Positions 1 through 10,196 of a DNA stretch of 64,000 nucleotides are shown here, in pieces. Each line of letters begins with the position of its first letter. Position 1 is the stretch's first letter. This DNA comes from Euonymus europaeus (lineage: Eukaryota > Streptophyta > Magnoliopsida > Celastrales > Celastraceae): contig OY756963.1 of assembly GCA_963580455.1 (NCBI GenBank), positions 20,541,555 through 20,605,554 of the forward strand, written 5' to 3'. Position numbers and translations under genes: made by a program. The notes under the pieces were generated by a model. That model did not search any database. It saw only the letters and a list, made by a program, of their open reading frames with translations, and had not been told where the DNA came from.

Positions 1-209
1 ATCAAGACCTTTACAACTATCCATGCAACAAACTATGCCACCATCTGCCAGATGAAATTTCAATGACTCCCAACACCACCAACAGAAGAAATAAGGAAAG
101 CGAGAAAAAAGTAAACATACATTACAAGAAAAGAGTAAAAGAGTATCTAGACTTGGGAAAGAAGTGGCATTGCAAACAGAGAGATGCACGAGATGATGAT
201 CCACCATAC

Positions 210-2204
210 CAGGTCAGAAACATATTGAAAGCTCCGAGTTTGTTTCCCATCACCATACACAGTTAAGGGTAGTTTGCGGATGGCCTGCACGATTTAGCAA
301 TGACAGTTGAAAATCTATCACTGATGCCCTTTGAAATGTCTAATGTTATCCAAATGTCAGTTAACTGCTACATGCCAAAGGTAAAATAGCAATAAGACTG
401 GATATTATACCTGAGCAACAAAATTGCTAACAACACGTCCATCATCCAAACACATGCGAGGCCCATATGTATTAAAGATGCGAGCAATCCGCACCTGAAA
501 ACATCAAACCTGATAACTAGCCCCACAGGTAGTGGGAACGTATAAATGTAATGAAAGGCGGGGCATGTTCCATCGAAGTAAATGTTAAAATTTGTGTAGA
601 CACTGGAGCAAGACCAAAAATGATACTTTAAATGGCCAAAAAAAAAAAGGTCCTAATGTGACTGTCCTAAAACACAGGGTGCTAAAATACAATTTATAGA
701 GTAGAAGATCAATCATTTAGTAAATTGGTAATCAAATATGTTAAATTTCAGCTATAACTGCAAGGCCAGCTAAGATAAACTACACAAATGGAATTATACT
801 TAACATGTCCGCAGGGAAATAATTATCTGAAGTGACAAGAAAATGGTTGTCAAGTTGAATATGCATACATCAGATCATATATAGACACAATAACAAGAGA
901 ACTGGCAACCAAAAGAATTTCAACGTATTTAGTATGGGAAAGAGACATAACATTGCAGGAGTTCATGCACTTTCCGAAGTTAGTCTTCAGTACAAAGCTT
1001 ACTTACTACTAGGTAAAAGGGATAAGAACTTCGATATGGATATGATAACATAACTACTAATATATGAACTTTTACATGCCTAATTATCTCAAAAGACAAC
1101 ATCAACATGAGTTACCTCAACACCTGCCCCTCGGTGATAATCCATGGCTAAGGTCTCTGCTGTCCGCTTTCCTTCGTCATAGCAGCTCCTCTCACCTAAT
1201 GATTTGGAAATACAGAAAAATCTTAGGCGCCAAACATAATGTATCTCAATTGGGTCAAGCAATACAGAACCAACAGACATTGTGTCATTGCAATTTGCAA
1301 CTAGCCGTTTACCTATTGGATTAACATTTCCCCAATAAGTCTCCTTTTGTGGATGCTCAAGAGGGTCACCATATACCTCACTGGTACTCGTGAGCAGAAA
1401 CTTCGCCCCAACCCTCTTTGCGAGGCCCAGCATATTAAGAGTACCCATCACATTTGTCTTGTAACATCACAAGTCAAGGAATCCCATATTGAACTGTGAA
1501 CTAGAAGTAAATGTCAATTTCAATCAAGATCACAGAAAACAAGTAATGGCTTAAAATAAATGTATGTTGATTAAGGATATGATTGTCTTGACGGGGTTGT
1601 ACTTGTAATGGACCGGAGAAGCTGGGCAAGCCAAGTGATAGATCTGATCCACTTCCAAGAGAATTGGCTCCACTACATCGTGGCGGATAAGCTCAAACCT
1701 CGGATTAGAGAATTGGTGCACCAAATTTTCCTTCCTCCCAGTGAAGAAATTGTCAATGACAATAACCTCGTCACCACGATCGATAAGCTTATCCACGAGA
1801 TGGCTCCCAACAAATCCAGCACCACCACTGACAACAATCCGCAGCCTCCGGCGCCCTATCTCCACCGGTACGCGTCCAACCACCTTGGCAGTGGCCGCGG
1901 AAGATCGCCTCTGATATACGGTGGAGTCAAGGTGGCGTTCCTCGTAGGATCTAGGGATAGTGGCGTGATTAGTGGAAGATGGGACGGCGGTTCCGAGGCG
2001 AGAGAGAGTAGGCTGGAGGATGAAGAAGGTAGAGCCAATGAGAACCCCGACGAGAATGAATAAGAGGCGCTGTTCCCTGAAGAGGTAGTTGATGGATCTG
2101 GGAAGGGATCTGGGTTTCAAGGCCTTGGGAGAATATGGGGACTTCTGGGAGCTCGGGAGCTCTTCGTCCCTTCTGATGCTTGATTGCTTGTGAAGCTGCT
2201 TCAT
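210..2204 (-). CDS. UXS1: UDP-glucuronic acid decarboxylase (UDP-xylose synthase), UXS1-type, partial
   Basis: Converts UDP-glucuronate to UDP-xylose for cell-wall polysaccharides; UXS1-type enzymes are Golgi type II membrane proteins. Exons (minus strand): 1581-2204, 1313-1460, 1116-1195, 411-494, 210-284. Phases agree and give 337 residues; about 100 C-terminal residues lie beyond the left edge. The N-terminus starting MKQLHKQ is the UXS1 signature. A single membrane anchor lies at about residues 47-63. The NAD-binding GGAGFVG is at 127-133, and the catalytic YxxxK (SCYDEGK) has Tyr about 263 and Lys about 267. Conserved blocks [10 protein letters not shown] and [11 protein letters not shown] follow. 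The start at 2204 is chosen because the N-terminus matches the family. Intron 1 is AT-AC (separate entry); the others are GT-AG. I found no convincing next exon in 1-209. The family assignment is sure; the exact paralogue number is inference. Confidence 0.95.
1461..1580 (-). other. AT-AC U12-type intron 1 of the UXS1 gene
   Basis: No GT donor fits the end of exon 1. The exon stops after VKTI and the next bases read ATATCCTT, the U12 donor consensus. Near the 3' end is TTCCTTGAC (minus strand, 1473-1481), a perfect U12 branch-point motif. It lies 13 nt before the exon, and the intron ends in AC. Joining 1581 to 1460 restores the family sequence [13 protein letters not shown] in phase 0. All three minor-spliceosome signals are therefore read directly. 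Confidence 0.93.
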
Positions 2205-3026
2205 GGCGCTCTGCTTTCTCTGTGTTGGAGATTCTGAGCTATATGTAATGCATCAAAGCTAAGAATCAATTTTGGATCAATGCATACTCGACTTCTTCTT
2301 CTTTTTCTTCTCCGTTGTCGTCCTCCTTCGTGTGCGAGATCGAGAACATCGACGCCTATGTGGCTTGAAATGGACAGAAAATAGAAGCGGATTTGGTATC
2401 CAACGGCCATTAACGAGTTCATGCGGGATTTACACTGTATGTGATGTAGGGAAACTTGGTTTTTTCATGGGCCTGGTTTCCAAATCATAATTACATATAG
2501 AAAAAAAAAATCTGGCCTGCATAGGCCCAATCATTTGGGCCTCTCTGTAACAATTTAATAACGTGTGAACAGTTGGAAACATGCAATTCGACCCAGTCCA
2601 ACAAGATAGATCAGACAGCCACCATTAACTTTGAAACAAGAATAAGATACTCTGAACCTTTAACCTTGTTTGACTGCATGTGTGAATTCTTATGTTATCT
2701 TAGAGAGATATATATATACTTGGAAGGAAGGAATATCTCTCTCAAAATCAGTAGTCGACTCTGCAATTAAGCTATTAGGCACGTATAATGTACGTAGCTA
2801 CTTAATCATTTAACAAGTAGTAATCTCATCCTAAAATCGCATCATTACAATTAATCAAGTGAGTGCAAATTTGGACCTCGTTCCTTAAAGAGTGAATATT
2901 TAATCTTCATCACACTCTCAAATAATTATTTCTTGTATTAAAACTGACTCTATCACATGCAAATGATATATCAGCTAGCAATGACATAGTTCAGTCTAGC
3001 TCTCTCCATTTGGCTTTTTTGAAAGA

Positions 3027-3066
<40 letters not shown>

Positions 3067-4428
3067 TCTTTCATTGTCTTCTGCATGGATATTGATTTTA
3101 ATTTACATCTATATAATAATTTACGAATAGCAGTTATTTTCAAAATTTTATAAGAACGCGCGGCATTAGATGGGGGAAGTCATATGGCTACAACTCCAAA
3201 GTTCTTTCTTTGCAGGGATTTTGTACTTTGCTGTGATTTGATTTGGCTGGGTTGCTTTGGCTGGCAGGTTATTCTTGTTTGTTTTGATTTGGTTCTAGTT
3301 TCTTCTTTTTGTAGCTTTGTTTATGCTATCGGATTGTTTTATTTTTGAGTTTATGCTTCTAATTTTTTTTCAGATCTTGTTAAGGAATTTGTAAGATGTC
3401 TTGGGTCATTTCATAGTCCGAGTATGTTACTACGGCAAAAAAATAAAAAATAAAAAATAAAAAAAAATCCACACAATCACTCACACATATACTATACATA
3501 TATATTATCTGGTTTTATGGGTCTCATAATTTGGATTCTTCTCTCTAATCATACCTAATGATGCAATGATTGCCTTTAAGTTGTGTTGGCAGCCTTCTTA
3601 TTAACTAATCCAAACCAACGCTAATTAGTCAGCCAATGATCACCAGCACTAACGTTAGTTATCAAAAGTTCGGATGGATTGTGCGATATATATATACAAC
3701 CAACCTCACAATATTACATGATCAAGCAAGCATGCAGTACTATATTAAGCACCGCGGACCTTGCATGAATTATGATTTATCAATTCCTAGCAATCACATG
3801 ACATTAATTGATTGCGTGTGCGTTGTCAATTATGTGTATTACAGATCAGTTAGCAGCAGTTTAATTGTCGGTGTATGCCAAATCTATATAAAAGTCCCAA
3901 CAGAGATCGATGTCAAAGCGACCTATATATGTGTCTCTAAACAACAACGAATAAATCGGATAGATATTACCACAAACTAGAAAAATTAAAGATATCGATT
4001 GAGATTGAAAGAATGAGCCACAAATTAGGACCTTCTCTTCAAGACGATTTACGGCTCTACCTTCCATTTGCCTAAACAATAATAGCAATGTGCCTTCAGG
4101 ATAAAAACAGCCTACCAATCTCTACCCCTAACTAAGTACTTGTGCATAAGCACTTACCGATAACTATCCTTTGAAAAGTCAATCTGTTAGGTCCTTATCG
4201 CCAATGGTTGGGTACCTAATTTTTTCGGTCATAGTATATATTGGAGTCTTCTGTCATGCAATGTGGACGAGCAAAGCTGTGATGATAACGAACAAGACTT
4301 AATTCCCCCACTAATAAAATATTTTATTTGATTACTAAAAGCTTGTAATTAATAATAAAAGACCAGTCCACACTCCACTTTAAGCCTCCAGCTCTATTCC
4401 CACATAAGCACTTAGAGAGAATATTAGA
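2205..4428. other. Intergenic region between UXS1 and the Helitron remnant
   Basis: This holds the UXS1 5' UTR and promoter (near 2205-2500), then AT-rich DNA with no coding pattern. It contains a (TA)n run at about 3029-3064 and an A-rich low-complexity tract at 3434-3468. Short reading frames here have no recognisable family. Confidence 0.6.
3029..3064. repeat. (TA)n microsatellite
   Basis: About 18 uninterrupted TA units. It is a simple sequence repeat and probably length-polymorphic. Confidence 0.9.
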
Positions 4429-6474
4429 GTGTATAACTCTATGTTTGCTTTTACCTCAATAGGTGGGAAAATAGATAAGAGTATCAATATAGGTCAACGA
4501 CCATATATATTTAAGCTCAATGGGCAAAATCATCACAGTATTGGGTCAATGATTCCGTTAGAGGGTGATAGACCACATTTTGCCCAACTATATATCTATG
4601 ATACTGAGAATGAACTAAAAAATAGGATAGCTCCTTTTCATTTTGATGGTAATCCATGTGGTGTTGATGAAGTTATTGTTGCTAAGTTGATATCTATGTT
4701 TGACAGCTGCAATGAATTGGTTAAAATTTTTAGAATAGCGAGAGATAGATTTAGAGAGAGTGAAAATCATTTGTTCTCTCTGAAGTTATGTGGGAATAGA
4801 GCTGGAGACAGTTTGCAATATAACCCACCCTCGACTGCGGAAATGGCTGGTTTGATTGTTGGGGATATTGGCCACTCAAACCAAGGGAGAGATATAATTG
4901 TGGAGTACCAGAGTAAGCAACTCAAGCGAATCGATGATTTACATCCCTCTTTTATGTCAATGCAATATCCCATATTATTTCCTTATGGAGAAGATGGGTA
5001 TAGGCTGAATATAAGATATGAAGCAGATGTTAATCAATCTAAGGTGAAGCGGGGGAATGTTACTAGAAGAGAATACTATTCATATGTCCTCCAACAAAGA
5101 AATGTTGGCTATCAAGTCTTAATTAGGGGTGGGAAACTTTATCAACAATATATAGTAGATGCCTTTACAAGTATTGAGGATGAGAGACTAAGATATATTA
5201 GATTTAAGTATCAACAAGATCACTATAGATGTGAGATATACAAGGGTGTACAAGATGCATTTCTTCGGGGTGACACTGCATCAAATACAGTGGGGCAACG
5301 AGTTATATTGCCATCAAGTTTCACAGGCAGCCCAAGATACATGATTCAGAACTATCATGATGCAATGGCAATTTGTCGAGCTAAGGGGAATCCTGATTTA
5401 TTTCTCACCTTCACATGTAATGTCAAGTGGAGAGAAATTCAGATGGCTCTAGCTTTAATACCTGGTCAGAAAGTGGAGGATAGACCAGATATAGTGGCAA
5501 GAGTTTTCAATATGAAGTTAACTCAATTTATTAAGGATATCAAATCTGGTAATTATTTTGGGAGGGTGGAGGCTGTTATTTATACAGTTGAATTTCAGAA
5601 GAGAGGTCTCCCACATGTGCATGTCATTATATGGTTACATGAAGATGATAAGTTTCCAACCCCAGAGGATATCAATAAGATTATCAGCGCAGAAATACCA
5701 GATCCACTAACTGAACCTCAATTATATGAAATAGTGTCCAAATTTATGATACATGGACCATGCGGACTTGCAAAATCAAAAGCCCCTTGTATGAAAAATG
5801 GTAGATGTATGAAGAATTTCCCTAAAAAAAATGTCCCAGAGACCGTTATAGGAGAAGATGGTTTTGCATTGTATAGGAGGCGTGCTGATGAAAGATGTGT
5901 GGTTAAAAATGGTGCTCATCTTGACAATCGTTTTGTTGTGCCTTACAACAAAGGTCTCTTACTGAGATATGAAGCCCATGTTAATGTCGAGTGGTGTAAT
6001 AGATCAAGGTCTATCAAATATCTTTTCAAATATGTTAATAAAGGTCCAGATAGAACAAGGGCAGTCTTGCAAGAAAATACTGAAGGTTCAAATTGTGAAG
6101 TAGTAGATGAGATAAAAATTTACTATGATTGTCGATATCTTACAGCGTATGAATCATGCTGGAGAATTTTTGAATATCATATACACTTTAAGTTTCCAAA
6201 TGTAGAAAGATTGACTATACATATGCCCCAAATGAACAATATATTCTTCTCTGGAGACAAAGACATGGCTGCAATACTTCGACAACCCGGTATTGAAAAA
6301 ACAATGTTGACTGAATGGATGTTTACAAATGCTCAATTTGATGATGCACGTAAGCTAACATATGCAGAATTTCCTTCCTCTTGGAGGTGGGATAACACTG
6401 ATAAAATATGGTTTAGAAGGAAAAGAGGAGTTGCTATTGGGAGAATAACTTATGTATACCCAACAGCTCAATAG
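4429..6474 (+). pseudogene. Helitron Rep/helicase gene, truncated at both ends
   Basis: An open frame of 681 residues encodes the Helitron-like N domain and HUH Rep nuclease of a rolling-circle transposon. In order it shows YNSMFAFTS and LYIYDTENE (family N-terminal blocks), HPSFMSMQYPILFPYG, the Rep motif PDLFLTFTCN at about residues 322-331, and the metal-binding HUH motif PHVHVI with His396 and His398. Next come a Cys-rich HGPCG/CMKNGRCMKNFP block and the Rep tyrosine region IKYLFKYVNKG. It stops right after RITYVYPTA, where the family normally runs into the PIF1-like helicase. The helicase is absent, and the usual zinc-finger N-terminus is also missing; a piece of that N-terminus lies at 8187-8456. 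The 3' break coincides with the start of a direct repeat at 6467. The element cannot be autonomous. No Helitron 5' TC or 3' CTRR hairpin end could be assigned by eye. Confidence 0.9.
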
Positions 6475-6840
6475 GTGGGAAAATAGATAAGAGTATCAAT
6501 ATAGGTCAACGACCATATATATTTAAGCTCAATGGGCAAAATCATCACAGTATTGGGTCAATGATTCCGTTAGAGGGTGATAGACCACATTTTGCCCAAC
6601 TATATATCTATGATACTGAGAATGAACTAAAAAATAGGATAGCTCCTTTTCATTTTGATGGTAATCCATGTGGTGTTGATGAAGTTATTGTTGCTAAGTT
6701 GATATCTATGTTTGACAGCTGCAATGAATTGGTTAAAATTTTTAGAATAGCGAGAGATAGATTTAGAGAGAGTGAAAATCATTTGTTCTCTCTGAAGTTA
6801 TGTGGGAATAGAGCTGGAGACAGTTTGCAATATAACCCAC
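6467..6840 (+). repeat. Direct duplicate of Helitron positions 4455-4828
   Basis: 374 bp match 4455-4828 at a constant offset of 2012 with no difference seen by eye. The copy starts inside CTCAATAGG and ends after TAACCCAC, where gypsy-derived sequence begins. It re-encodes the LYIYDTENE block and part of the next region, then goes out of context. The near identity means a recent event, or an assembly artefact. Confidence 0.9.
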
Positions 6841-7018
6841 TTATGCATGAAGAGACTAGCAATCTTCTTCTTCCTACTCAACGCATCTGTGACTACATTT
6901 GCTTTACCGGGATGGTATTGCAAATCGAAGTCAAAGTCCTCCAAGTATTCCATCCACCTCCTTTGACGCAAATTCAATTCCCTTTGGGTGAATAGATACT
7001 TGAGAAAGTCACATTGAG
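6841..7018 (-). mobile_element. Ty3/gypsy retrotransposon RNase H fragment
   Basis: The minus-strand translation reads [17 protein letters not shown], then [19 protein letters not shown]. This is the RNase H segment that ends the RT/RH unit of Ty3/gypsy pol genes. Only about 55 codons are present. No LTR, primer-binding site or integrase sits next to it, so it is an isolated fragment joined to the Helitron duplicate at 6840. Confidence 0.88.
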
Positions 7019-7410
7019 TGCTCTATATTCCCTTCAGTTTACTGCTATGCTTTCTGAGATAAATAATTGAGATCATTGCTTAGGTATCTTCCCATGTTTC
7101 TCCAAAACCCCACTTCCCTTCATATATATATAAGAAATTATTTTATGGTTTCTTAAATCCTAATTTTTTTTATTAAGCCAGTGGTGAAAAGGGTTTATTG
7201 CTTCAGGGTTTTTTTTTTTTTTTCATACTTCATACTCCACGTAGGCAACACCAGAAGGAAAACAACAGAAACCCATTCTGAAAGTAAAATATCCATTTCA
7301 TTTAATATTAATTAATATAATTAATTAAAGGCTTCATTTTTAGACTTTTGCTCTTCTACTACAGTCAATCTACAACGCTGATTAGTGTTTCTCCGCTACT
7401 ACCACAACAA
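7019..7410. other. Non-coding spacer in the transposon cluster
   Basis: AT-rich sequence with a poly-T tract near 7209-7223 and ATTAATTAATATAATTAATT-like AT repeats near 7305-7328. No coding potential or recognisable element. Confidence 0.5.
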
Positions 7411-7582
7411 TTTCACCGTCTACAGATAGTATTTTCAGGTGAAGTACTCCATGTTTTTTGAGTCCTTTGGCACAAATATTAATTTTTATGCTTCACAATT
7501 TGTTCTCATTATATCCCATATTTTTTATTTCTTGCTGCAATAGTTGTCACATTTTCAACAATACTATCTGTAGACGGTGAAA
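7411..7582. mobile_element. 172-bp MITE with perfect 23-bp terminal inverted repeats
   Basis: The first 23 bases (7411-7433, starting TTTCACCGTCTACAG) are the exact reverse complement of the last 23 (7560-7582). Both flanks carry the trinucleotide CAA (7408-7410 and 7583-7585), a plausible 3-bp target duplication. There is no coding capacity. Perfect terminal repeats suggest a young insertion. The superfamily is not assigned. Confidence 0.82.
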
Positions 7583-7965
7583 CAATGTGGCCAAATGATG
7601 ATTTTAAAAAATATGCACCCACCTCCGTCCATCACTTTCATCATGTATGTTTTGTTTGAGAGTAGTAGATACGCCGCAAAGGTGTCTGGACAAGTGGGTG
7701 TCCGAACACCTGCGGGGGAGAGAGAGAGAGAACCAAAAACACCAAGAAGGTGTCAACCAATGAAAGTAGACCACCACCCAACATTTCCAAGGACGCAGGA
7801 GCAACCTCAAAATACACACCATAGCATGCATTAACAATTATTTGACTAACCAGCAATACATGTGGCACAATAACAATATTCAATATTACAAATTCAGAAA
7901 TAAATTATTCCAGTTCAATTATATTTAACATCAAATGAGCATTTGTAAACATCCATTGCAGGTAG
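7583..7965. other. Non-coding spacer between the MITE and a Helitron fragment
   Basis: No gene recognised. It contains a short GA tract near 7720-7731 and ends with GCAGGTAGTT at the junction with the Helitron fragment. The same decamer recurs at the other rearrangement boundary near 9169. Confidence 0.5.
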
Positions 7966-8456
7966 TTCTCTGGAGACAAAGACATGGCTGCAATACTTCG
8001 ACAACCCGGTATTGAAAAAACAATGTTGACTGAATGGATGTTTACAAATGCTCAATTTGATGATGCACGTAAGCTAACATATGCAGAATTTCCTTCCTCT
8101 TGGAGGTGGGATAACACTGATAAAATATGGTTTAGAAGGAAAAGAGGAGTTGCTATTGGGAGAATAACTTATGTATACCCAACAGCAGTTAGGGGTGGGA
8201 TAAGAATGAAACAATGTTCAACCACAGGATTATCAAACTATGCAGAGAATATGTTGTCCTCTGAAGTACTACAGAATAGTCACAACTCAACTGCTTTAGA
8301 TTTGGGAGTCCCTGAATATACCTGCCAGTATTGCCATGCAATATTTTGGTTCTCAGAAAGACTAAAGTCTAATCGTTCACATATACCGGTATATTCCTCT
8401 TGCTGTAGGCAAGGCCGAATAAAACTACCTGCAAATAGGGAGAATATCATGGCAAA
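7966..8456 (+). pseudogene. Chimeric Helitron fragment: Rep 3' piece joined to N-terminal zinc-finger piece
   Basis: 7966-8186 repeats 6247-6467 (offset 1719) and encodes the DMAAILRQPGIEKTMLTEWM block. From 8187 the sequence is not in the main copy but translates to EYTCQYCHAIFWFSERLK and SSCCRQGRIKLPAN. These resemble the Cys-rich N-terminus that normally precedes YNSMFAFTS in Helitron proteins. Segment order is therefore scrambled, with the end of the protein now placed before its beginning. The fragment is cut at 8456 by an inverted piece. Confidence 0.82.
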
Positions 8457-8681
8457 ATCTGGTCTATCCTCCACTTTCTGACCAGGTATTAAAGCTAGAG
8501 CCATCTGAATTTCTCTCCACTTGACATTACATGTGAAGGTGAGAAATAAATCAGGATTCCCCTTAGCTCGACAAATTGCCATTGCATCATGATAGTTCTG
8601 AATCATGTATCTTGGGCTGCCTGTGAAACTTGATGGCAATATAACTCGTTGCCCCACTGTATTTGATGCAGTGTCACCCCG
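8457..8681 (-). repeat. Inverted copy of Helitron positions 5266-5490
   Basis: 225 bp here are the reverse complement of 5266-5490, the region encoding the PDLFLTFTCN Rep motif. It lies antisense to the main copy about 3 kb away, so one long transcript could fold into a 225-bp duplex. Both junctions are abrupt. Confidence 0.9.
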
Positions 8682-8898
8682 CTTTCCTCCTTGTGAGTTA
8701 CAGTGGTTTTTCGTAGAACGTGAAGAGGGAGTGTTCCCTGTAGGTTTCGTGATTCATATTTGATGCCCCAAAGAGTTACAGATCTTGAAATTGGTATCCA
8801 GGATTTAGGCCTTCATTCTTTCTATTGCAGCATGTTTTCTTTATCTGGCTTATCCAACGAAATTGTATGACAGAGTTAAAAAAATTGTAACAAACAAA
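8682..8898. other. Unassigned filler between inverted and direct Helitron copies
   Basis: About 217 bp with no match elsewhere in the window seen by eye and no recognised domain. It contains a TTTCTATTGCAG tract resembling a splice acceptor, so it may derive from a captured gene. Confidence 0.35.
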
Positions 8899-9166
8899 GG
8901 TTAAAATTTTTAGAATAGCGAGAGATAGATTTAGAGAGAGTGAAAATCATTTGTTCTCTCTGAAGTTATGTGGGAATAGAGCTGGAGACAGTTTGCAATA
9001 TAACCCACCCTCGACTGCGGAAATGGCTGGTTTGATTGTTGGGGATATTGGCCACTCAAACCAAGGGAGAGATATAATTGTGGAGTACCAGAGTAAGCAA
9101 CTCAAGCGAATCGATGATTTACATCCCTCTTTTATGTCAATGCAATATCCCATATTATTTCCCTAT
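8899..9166 (+). repeat. Direct copy of Helitron positions 4719-4986
   Basis: It matches 4719-4986 at a constant offset of 4180, with one mismatch near the 3' end. It re-encodes [19 protein letters not shown] through MSMQYPILFPY. It then changes directly into an inverted 25-bp piece of 8416-8440. Confidence 0.9.
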
Positions 9167-9185
9167 TTGCAGGTAGTTTTATTCG

Positions 9186-9579
9186 CAGAAGAAAATGAAA
9201 ATGACATATGAAGGAGTTTTTGAAGTATCTATCGTCCATCTTGTTTAATCATTGTACCAACAACAATTATCAATTAGAAAGGGGAAAAAAGGAATGCTCC
9301 TAAAAGTAAATTGCCTAAGATTAAAACCTGTCTTCTCTGACAACAATAACCATACTGGATACTAACGTTTGGGATCAACGGTAAGAGATATCAGAGACTA
9401 AGATGCAGAAAACTCCGAACAAGGCACAACAGACGGTACGTTTTCTTTTCCTTCCTCTTTTGATTGTTCAATGGGTATGGGCAATTTGAACCCATCCTTA
9501 GGGCAAGGTGGGGAGGAGCCCACAGAAAACATTACAATACCAAGGACAAGAAAATATAGAATTCCAACTCAGAATGGCA
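9186..9579. other. Non-coding sequence 3' of the Helitron mosaic
   Basis: No gene recognised. This may belong to an intron or 3' part of the unassigned minus-strand unit ending near 9580. A possible donor (GACAG/GTAAAA on the minus strand) lies at about 9620-9626. Confidence 0.4.
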
Positions 9580-10103
9580 TCAAAGCTGTAAGAGGTTAGT
9601 TCCAGAATCCAGAATTTTACCTGTCAAATGACGAAGGTGAGGATGAGGTCGAAGCTGAGAACGCTGTTGCGGATCCGGGTAAAGGTGAGCAGGGTAAGAA
9701 CAATGTATGACGGGAGCTGGGTAATTGGGAAACGTAATAGCGAAGCATTCCCATAAAGGTGATCGTAGGGGACGATAGAGTCGGGGAGCATCCGGATAAA
9801 GGTGATTGTAGGTTAGCGTAGGGTATACTGACACAAGAAACCCTTGGCTTGGTGCCATCGAACACGTAGATTGTGATCGCAGGCTAAGATAGAATCGGGG
9901 AACAAGCGACCCGGATCTTCGCGCCATGGAACACGTAGAATGGCAAAAGTGGTTTTCGTCAAACCACTGTATTTTCTGTTGGTGTAGCGAGGAAGATGAG
10001 TATTAGGGGAGAACGACGTCGTTTTCCGCGACTTAAAATCAATACAACTCGCGCAAGTATCGTTTGAACAGAAACAACTCGCCGTGAGGAGGCCGCTTTT
10101 CAT
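9580..10103 (-). other. Unassigned minus-strand reading frames with repeat structure
   Basis: Two overlapping minus-strand frames occur here: 96 residues starting MKSGLLTAS at 10103, and 115 residues starting MARRSGSLVPRFYLS at 9927. The first N-terminus is rich in Ser, Thr, Arg and Lys, which could suit an organelle-targeting peptide but has no known family. The DNA between about 9700 and 9930 holds degenerate internal repeats, with units containing CTACGTGTTC and GATCACCTTTAT. It is more GC-rich than its surroundings. It could be the captured or truncated first exon of a host gene, or a minisatellite that happens to be open. No function is proposed. Confidence 0.3.
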
Positions 10104-10196
10104 TCCACTTTATATAAATCAATACAACTCGCGCAAGTATCGTTTGAACAGAAACAACTCGCCGTGAGGAGGCCGCTTTTCATTCCACTTTATATA
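10037..10196. repeat. Tandem duplication, 2 x 80 bp, carrying a TATA-like box
   Basis: 10037-10116 and 10117-10196 are identical copies as far as I can see. On the minus strand each copy begins with TATATAAAGTGGAATG, so a TATA box and an ATG are duplicated together. The downstream copy reads into the 96-residue frame; the upstream copy reads about 27 codons and stops. Confidence 0.88.

Larger units (their letters stand above)
8416..9185. repeat. 25-bp inverted repeat bracketing the rearranged Helitron pieces
   Basis: 8416-8440 and 9161-9185 are exact reverse complements over 25 bp (arm core CTATTTGCAGGTAG). The arms bracket the inverted copy and the last direct copy. This looks like the footprint of an inversion or template-switch event. 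Confidence 0.85.

Noticed and set aside
1608..2063. 151-codon plus-strand frame over the UXS1 first exon
   Set aside because: It lies antisense to a clearly conserved exon and has no family; a shadow frame.
7577..7883. Three overlapping frames of 77-85 codons
   Set aside because: They lie in the spacer after the MITE, overlap on both strands and match nothing recognisable.
8280..8657. 125-codon minus-strand frame with Helitron similarity
   Set aside because: It fuses the inverted copy (8457-8681) with antisense of the N-terminal piece; the open frame is a by-product of the rearrangement.
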